NCBI GenBank assembly: GCA_014925825.1
Contig: JACGCK010000017.1
Coordinates: 546,045 to 610,044 of the forward strand
DNA length: 64,000 nucleotides
Direction of reading: 5' to 3'
From: Pholiota molesta
Lineage: Eukaryota; Basidiomycota; Agaricomycetes; Agaricales; Strophariaceae
Below are positions 57,646-64,000 of the stretch, piece by piece (position 1 is the first letter of the stretch; every line of letters begins with the position of its first letter). Below the pieces are notes generated by a model. That model was not told the origin of the DNA. It ran no database searches and worked only from the letters and a program-made list of their open reading frames with translations. The position numbers were made by a program, and so were the translations under genes.

Positions 57646-60600
57646 GGACTGCAGACGTCGCCAAAGTAGGAAGGCGGACTGTCAGCATCATCGCCAGAAT
57701 CACGTGACGCCTGACGCAAACAAAGCCAAGTAGGCCGAATGCCGAGCCCCCGGTTGCGAAAGCCAAACTGTCTTTCTTCCAGCCATTCAAAACTGGTCAT
57801 GCTGGGAAAGCGTAATCTTATCCAGAGAGATATGCCCAACAGTGCTTCACCTGTAGGCTATCTGCCATTCCCTCAGGAACAATGCCGAAATCACCCACAC
57901 ATTCTCGAGGGCCCCCACTGTGATACTTTTGGAAGGATGCTCGGGTATACATCAGACCGTTTCCAAAATATCTAGAATGCCTCTCGTCTGCAGTCTTCTG
58001 CTCTATGATGGACTTCTGTCCGTTGGATCACTCGCATGGCTCCAAGGGTTCTGCTTTCGTCGAAGGACCCGCCCGACGTCCTAAAGCACATGAATGCCAC
58101 CACCGAAACGCTCTTCCTTGATTCTAGTCGAACCTTCTTGAGCTAACGTTTATAAACCACTCCTGTCGATCCGGATCTCTGATTCGTCTTGTCACCTCCC
58201 GCGAACCGTGATGAACCGCCTCATACGTGCTTGCGAGCTGCGAGCAAGTCATGTCTATATTTGCTGCATTGACGACAGCACACTTATATCCGTCCTTTCA
58301 ATCGAAGTCAAGTCTTTCCCGTAAGGCACATCTGTAGATTTCACGAGGTCATCGTACATTCATTTACGTATCTCCGGAATTGTTCCATCGCTGACCAAGT
58401 TGGTCTCGACACTCTGGTATGTATTGGAATGCTATTCAACGCCATAATGTATTGACCGAATCTTTTGCGTAGGAATGGTCCACCTTGTGTGCAGACTTGC
58501 ACTCGCATCTTAGAAGATTCCTTCACACAGTCGCTCTTCACATTAGCCGTCGCCGTCGACCTTGGCGTCCAAACCATTATCCGTGGCACTACGCGTGAAC
58601 TTTGCAAGTCTGCCATACGTTTAGGCGAAAATCTACCTTTGGAACGGCAAATAAGATGCCTAAATAATGACTTTTGGGGTATTCATACGGCGAGGCAGGG
58701 TAAAATTTTTACTTTTCTCCTGATGGCCCAGACCGATACTCATTTTACTCGCTCGGTTTGCAACCGTGGAGACGACCGGGCACCCAGCGCGCATAAGTGT
58801 TCTTGAACACCAAATGCCTGAAGCTTATTGGAGATGACCAGTGGGGCTAGAGTCGCCACGTTTATGGAGTTATTTTTCTCCGCTAAGGCTGAGCCTTTTT
58901 ACTTGACCATCGTCCGATAAACAAGCAAACAAATAGGCTGGGGTGGATAGACAGTGATACGCGAGGTATGCATGCACTCTTCCTTCCACGCTGTCACAAA
59001 TTTTACTTATCGAATATGTGTGATATGTTAGAGCGCTGTCGCCACTATGCATCTATCAGCGCTCTAACCTGCTCATTCAACTATCAATTGATGCGATATT
59101 TATTCGCGAAAAACTTATTCAGGAACTCTCTTTTTCGGTTCGACCGTTGAACCATTTGGTTTTACGTGCGCTCTATTCCTTTTTCCTTAATTTTGCCTAT
59201 ACTCGTAACTCGCGCTGAGTCCTTCGAATTCTTGATATGAATCCTCGGAAGTTGACTTTGGCCGTCGTTCTAGAGGGCGCCGCTCCAGGTCTATTCGCGC
59301 ACATTCGCAGCCAGGCCCAACGCCCATGACGCGTCAGAAATCCTGGCTTGCACACCATGTATACAATACCTACTCTTAACTGCGATCACCTTCGCGAATC
59401 GTGCTCATAATGAAAACGGCCTCCGTCGTTTAATTTGACGGGCAGCTCCGAGGTTCGATTTCTGCTGCATCTCCCGAAGGCTGGCTGCGTTGTACACTAA
59501 GAAGCCACCCGCAATTACCAGCCATTGGCCAGCTGGCGTTTGCGCCCTCGAACGTCACGGTCGCCGCTCCCCGCGATCATGGATCCATGATGCGGGTTGG
59601 CGTGGTGCCCAGCCTCTCACCCCGAACGTGGTGACCACTCTTCCTTTTCTATATGATGAACTAGGATCATTCTCTCTATTCACACTGGCCGCCCGAGTGC
59701 GACACCCCATCTCGTCACGCAGCGTGATGAATGTGGTGATGCCGATCGAAGCACATATGCCTGGTGCATCGGGAAACCTGATGCACAAAATGCCCGCACC
59801 ATCTTCCACTGATGCTCTCCCGCATGTTGGAGTGTATCTTGGCAGCGGAAATTAAAGGTGAAAGGAAGACCGACGGCGCGGCGCTCCGCCTTAAAACGGA
59901 TATGCACCCCAGAATATGATCAAGGCTCTAGGGCACGGCGGTGTTGGGCAACCTGCATGCATGCACCGCCGCCTGTTCCCATCGCCGAAAGGAAATTTTC
60001 GTTGCGCGCGTCCTCTGTCGAACATGCCGTAATGTCCGAGGTATTCGAGAGGGAGCAGCTGCTCCATGGCCTGCTGCCTGCTCGGGCGACTGTGTCGCTG
60101 AGGCCGATCAGTCGACGTGCAAGCAAAACACACGCACATATTTCAGCTCTGTTTGCGCTGCATTCTGCGCGTCTGCCAGATCTGTAGCCGCATATAGCAA
60201 TTCCTGCCCAGAGCTTGCAAAGCCTTCACCAATGCCGTATCCCCTATCTGGTGCATGTGCAGGTTCTACTTTTAAAATTACTCTGCACAAGCCCTCGTAC
60301 CGAGCGTATTGTTGTCTATTAAATGGATGGTCTACAACCGACTGAACACCGCCCTTACCGGACACCCATGACAATCCCACTGGCAGGTCTAAATTTAGCG
60401 CCCAACCTTAAAAATCATGTATCTTTCCATGGTGATATCTTGTCCTGCCGCCTAGGACTTGACCATGTCTAGTAAGAAAAGAGTCAAAGGTATATATGTA
60501 CAGCAGTTGCATCTGAAACGACTACCGTGAGCAAATTAGAAAGTCTTCGAAGGGATCGACGCTCACCATCTTCTCAACTTCCCTTCTGTCTCAACATAAG

Positions 60601-63600
60601 CACTCATTATGTTGCATTCACTATCTATGGTGTTTCAAGAAGGCCGTATGTCACCGAGCCGGTGTTTAACCCATCTAAAATAAATGACCGGAGCTCGACA
60701 TAAGCCCTCCCAAGTGGCACAGCAATTAGCAAATGACAGTCCGACAATTTAGGCAAGTGACGAAAGCCCAAGCTGACTTTGGCAGTGACGAAACCGTCGT
60801 ACTCAATATCGGTGTTTCATCGATCGCGCGTATACTTATGGCTATCGCGTCGAAATAACGCAATCCGTAAATGTCCTCTATCGTAACGCGTACCTACTTA
60901 GCGTTTTAAGGGTTTGCAGTCAGTGGGCCTGTGGCCCGGATCATCAAACATAGGAGATTACATAACTCCATCAAAGATATCCTTTGACTATCCTAAGCTG
61001 ATAACATTTAGATAACAAATCCATGCAATCTAACAAGCCGGCGAGCAGATTTCGAGCCGTCCAGCTTGAGTTCGAACGGTATATTTACGACGCCCATGAG
61101 CGACGCCCAAGCGCGATCCATGTTCTCCGAACCAGAGAAGAATGTTTTCGTCTGTCGGTTTGGACTGGCTCTGATGAAAGTCCAAGGCATCGTCCGTGTT
61201 TTTCAGAAGATCGATGTAGGCAACAAATTCAGCTTATCCACGACGTTGATCAGCATCTGTCTACCGTTTCGAAGCCACCGGTTGCAATGCCAGCGCATCG
61301 TACCAAAGACCACACTGTTTCAGCCGTGGAAACTTAGCAGTGCGCTAATCCTGGAGGACACCAGGGAGAGCGGCACATGTCCCAGCCTCCGAGGAGGGGA
61401 AAAATAGCATACTCTGTCGTAGACCCTGGCACGGAGTCGAATTCGAATTCTTTCGCATTTAGCGCTGTCAGCAGGGTTCAAAAATAACGGGCATCCGTGC
61501 TTCACTTCTGATCCCATCCCAGGCCACAGCGACAGGGCGGTGTGAAAATCCAGTGGGATATTCCATTCCTTTGCCGGATTTCTTGCGCGCACGAGCGTTG
61601 GTGGTGAGATGATACCTCGCATTTACACCGCCGATGGGTATTTGCAAAATCAAAGATGCAGTGGCGTAACGTGGGATACAGTGTTGTATTGATTTCCAGA
61701 GTTAGTTGGAACGTACGCAAAATGTAAGGATTTGCCGCCGATACAAAACGTCATATTGTGCCAGGTGTGCGGCTTTTCTCTTCCATCTTGTTTAGAAACT
61801 GGGCCAGCTACGTGGATATAACAATCTCCTCGGCGATATCCTCAAAACTCAAGCGATTGACTGAATACCGACACTCACAATCAATCAGGATGATCGAAGG
61901 ATGTTGGTCCATATATACCGACGATGAGTTGGCAGAAAGCAAATCATCTTCCTAATGAAGAGACTATGTCAGCGTCAGTGACATACAATCACACCTTTCT
62001 GATAGCTAATACCTCTCTCACAGCATTCACTCTCCCCTATTGACGAGATAGCTAGTTTTCCTCGCTCGATTTCAACCGAGAGATTGGTGAGTGTCAGCAT
62101 GATAATTGTTCTTTGGCCTTCTTTTAATATTTCCCATGCGGGTCACTAATACCCCACACATCTGAACTGCTTCTTAAGCCTGTTTGAAGAAGCTTCCTAC
62201 GGCAGATGAAAGCGGGAATCAATTTTTTCTGTTTTGCGTGTGTGATCCAGCACATATGGGAAAACAAGTCCAGGAATTGGGCTAAAAATAGAACTTCCTT
62301 CGCGTCCATCTCTAGACTCTGAGAACCTCGAAAAGAGCACCGCGTATGTGGTGATCTGCAAAAACAGTTCTCCATTAGCGGCGGAGTTGGGGCGTACCAA
62401 CGTTCAGCCGTCGGTACAGAGAACTTAGAAGCGCTGCGTCTCACGCGATAAGGAAATCAGCTACATGAGTTATATGCGTGCGCAGAAAACGCCACTGCTT
62501 ATGGGAAAACAAAACCAGCACTGCTCCAGAGTGCGATAATCAGTTGCCCTGGACGATAAATAGCGATAGCTCTAGGTAGGTAAATCTTGTGTAAAATTAG
62601 AACCCGCGACGGTCGACGTGGCCCAAGGAGGATCGCTACACTCGGATTTAAGTCGCGGTATCCCCTGACAACTTATTTTCTGTAGCACATAAAAAATACA
62701 TAGGCACTGGGCTTGGACTATACAAAAGAACCTATTTTTGCAGCCGCTTTGCAAGTCCGACGGTCAGGAGGATAATAATGCGTATGATTATTCGAGTGCG
62801 GTTGTGGGAGAACTCGACACTGGCGAAATTTGTTCACACCTGCCTTCAAACTTCTTTCTATCAGAAGAACAAGAAGGGAGATTCAAATGTGTACCACGGT
62901 ACAGTAGACCCAAGCCAAGCTAGATCGATCACTCGCCTCGCTGAAGAAGTCCGCTCCTACATGTGGGCACAGCGAACGAATAGACGAGGCAAGTTGATCG
63001 ATTAAAATCGATTCAAGCATAGCTCGCGAGCGTGGGTCCTGCTACACCAGAGAGACCAGGCTCCGTGGAAAAAGTCCACGACTCCAAAGGTCGGATTTAG
63101 AGCAAGGAATCCAAGATAATGGCCATGCATGGTTCTCGTTAGCCGATTGCCCTTCTCAAAAAACAGGTCAGTGGAGCCAGTAGATCCGTTGGCCAAGGTC
63201 ACCTCCGACATAATCAGACCAACGCGAAAGCAAAATATCTCAACGGGCAATGCACATACTATCATGGGGAGCAGTAAACGGGCCGACCTGGACCTAGTGG
63301 CACTGCCGCTTAGCGCCACATAATCCTTATCAGTCAATGTCTCCTTTTACATTTATGTTCAGCTTGCACCTGTTTAAAGAAACAGTTACGCAAGCAGCGG
63401 CTCCAGAGAGGCCATAGCATCTTTTATAGACTCATGCAGATCCCCTAAACAACGACTAAAACCCACACAGTAGATTCACTACATCATTATGGTTGATGTC
63501 AGTGTCGAAGAACGGTCAGGTACTTGCCATTGACGATACTTGGCGTGCTTGTTCAATATCGCAACATTGAAAAGACAAGTAATTTTATAGCGACACTAGA

Positions 63601-64000
63601 GATACATACACGAATAGTGAGCGACATGTACTACATTGCACAAGAATAGAAAAGAGTGGACGAGCGAATGGTCAGCCATATCGCTAAGAGTGCGCAGTAT
63701 CCCAAAGTGAAGAGCGGCAGTCCAAGGCAGCAATTAAAAACCAATGAAGATGAATTATCCACGGAAGGAATCACAGGATAAGAGATCAACAAAGGTGTAT
63801 GTGCTGTGTAGAGGAAAACAATGTCCAAGATAATGACGATGTAGAGAAAAAGTCTGGTAACTATAAGGGGGATATAGGAGGGAGTTCACACTGTTCATAG
63901 AGCCAATCAGGAAAAAATTGTGAGAATGCAACGGTCCGGGTATGAGCAACCCCTTAAAGCGCGAGCATCGCAGCACCAGCTACAGTCGAGAGAAGGACCG
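57646..64000. other. 6.3-kb gene-poor region
   Basis: Only unrelated short frames occur on both strands. A moderately GC-rich patch (59480-60380) keeps several overlapping frames open (plus 59490-59855, minus 60108-60380), but none has an ATG-led, spliceable model or a recognisable motif. A short plus frame at 57977-58084 (MPLVCSLLLYDGLLSVG...) starts with ATG and is hydrophobic but isolated. No RNA gene, transposase or terminal repeat was recognised up to the window end. Confidence 0.5.

Noticed and set aside
59490..60387. Overlapping open frames in the GC-rich patch
   Set aside because: None starts with ATG in a sensible position or shows a motif, and both strands are equally open, which fits composition rather than coding.
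1..64000. CRISPR arrays, operons, bacterial-type promoters
   Set aside because: The DNA is clearly eukaryotic with spliced genes. The only regular repeats are minisatellites and tandem duplications without spacer structure.

Overview
The window is nuclear DNA of a filamentous basidiomycete, most likely an Agaricomycete. The evidence is many short introns of about 50-60 nt with fungal GT/AG signals, compact gene-dense blocks, clear basidiomycete-style housekeeping proteins, and lineage-type families such as kinase-like paralogs, a NACHT NTPase and a Gfd2-like exonuclease-fold protein. Gene models below were assembled by hand. For each good model the exon phases were checked, and the summed exon lengths divide by three with no internal stop.

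Layout. 1-8.3 kb is transposon territory: the 3' part and a 1.06-kb LTR (TGATG...CATCA) of an LTR element carrying a GC-rich minisatellite, then a 3.5-kb element with inverted repeats of about 650 bp and no recognisable transposase. 8.7-16.3 kb holds three paralogous kinase-like genes (two on +, one on -). The first is broken by a one-base deletion, the second has degenerate catalytic motifs, and the third has intact motifs and an added membrane-anchored N-terminus. A small frame-disrupted gene, duplicated blocks and an F-box-like relic surround them.

18.9-42.8 kb is the gene-dense core. In order: an 1179-aa protein with a C-terminal XPF-like plus helix-hairpin-helix module (ZIP2/SHOC1-like candidate, +), dephospho-CoA kinase (-), a NACHT NTPase (-), a TRA2-like SR splicing factor (-), UTP14 of the SSU processome (-), an NRAMP metal transporter (-), a 609-aa unknown protein (-), and a potassium-channel-beta-type aldo-keto reductase (+). 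45.8-57.6 kb contains delta-COP (+), a Gfd2/YDR514C-like DEDDh-fold protein with a 6-nt microexon (+), DPM3 (-) and a dithiol glutaredoxin with two in-frame start codons (-), separated by 1-4 kb gene-poor stretches. 57.7-64 kb shows no gene I can support.

The genes do not form one pathway; this is an ordinary eukaryotic neighbourhood. The most noteworthy items are the ZIP2/SHOC1-like candidate, the kinase-like family with graded decay of catalytic residues, the long-TIR element, and several splicing oddities (GC-AG introns, an exon holding only the start codon, a microexon, unusually long introns). I found no novel multi-gene system.
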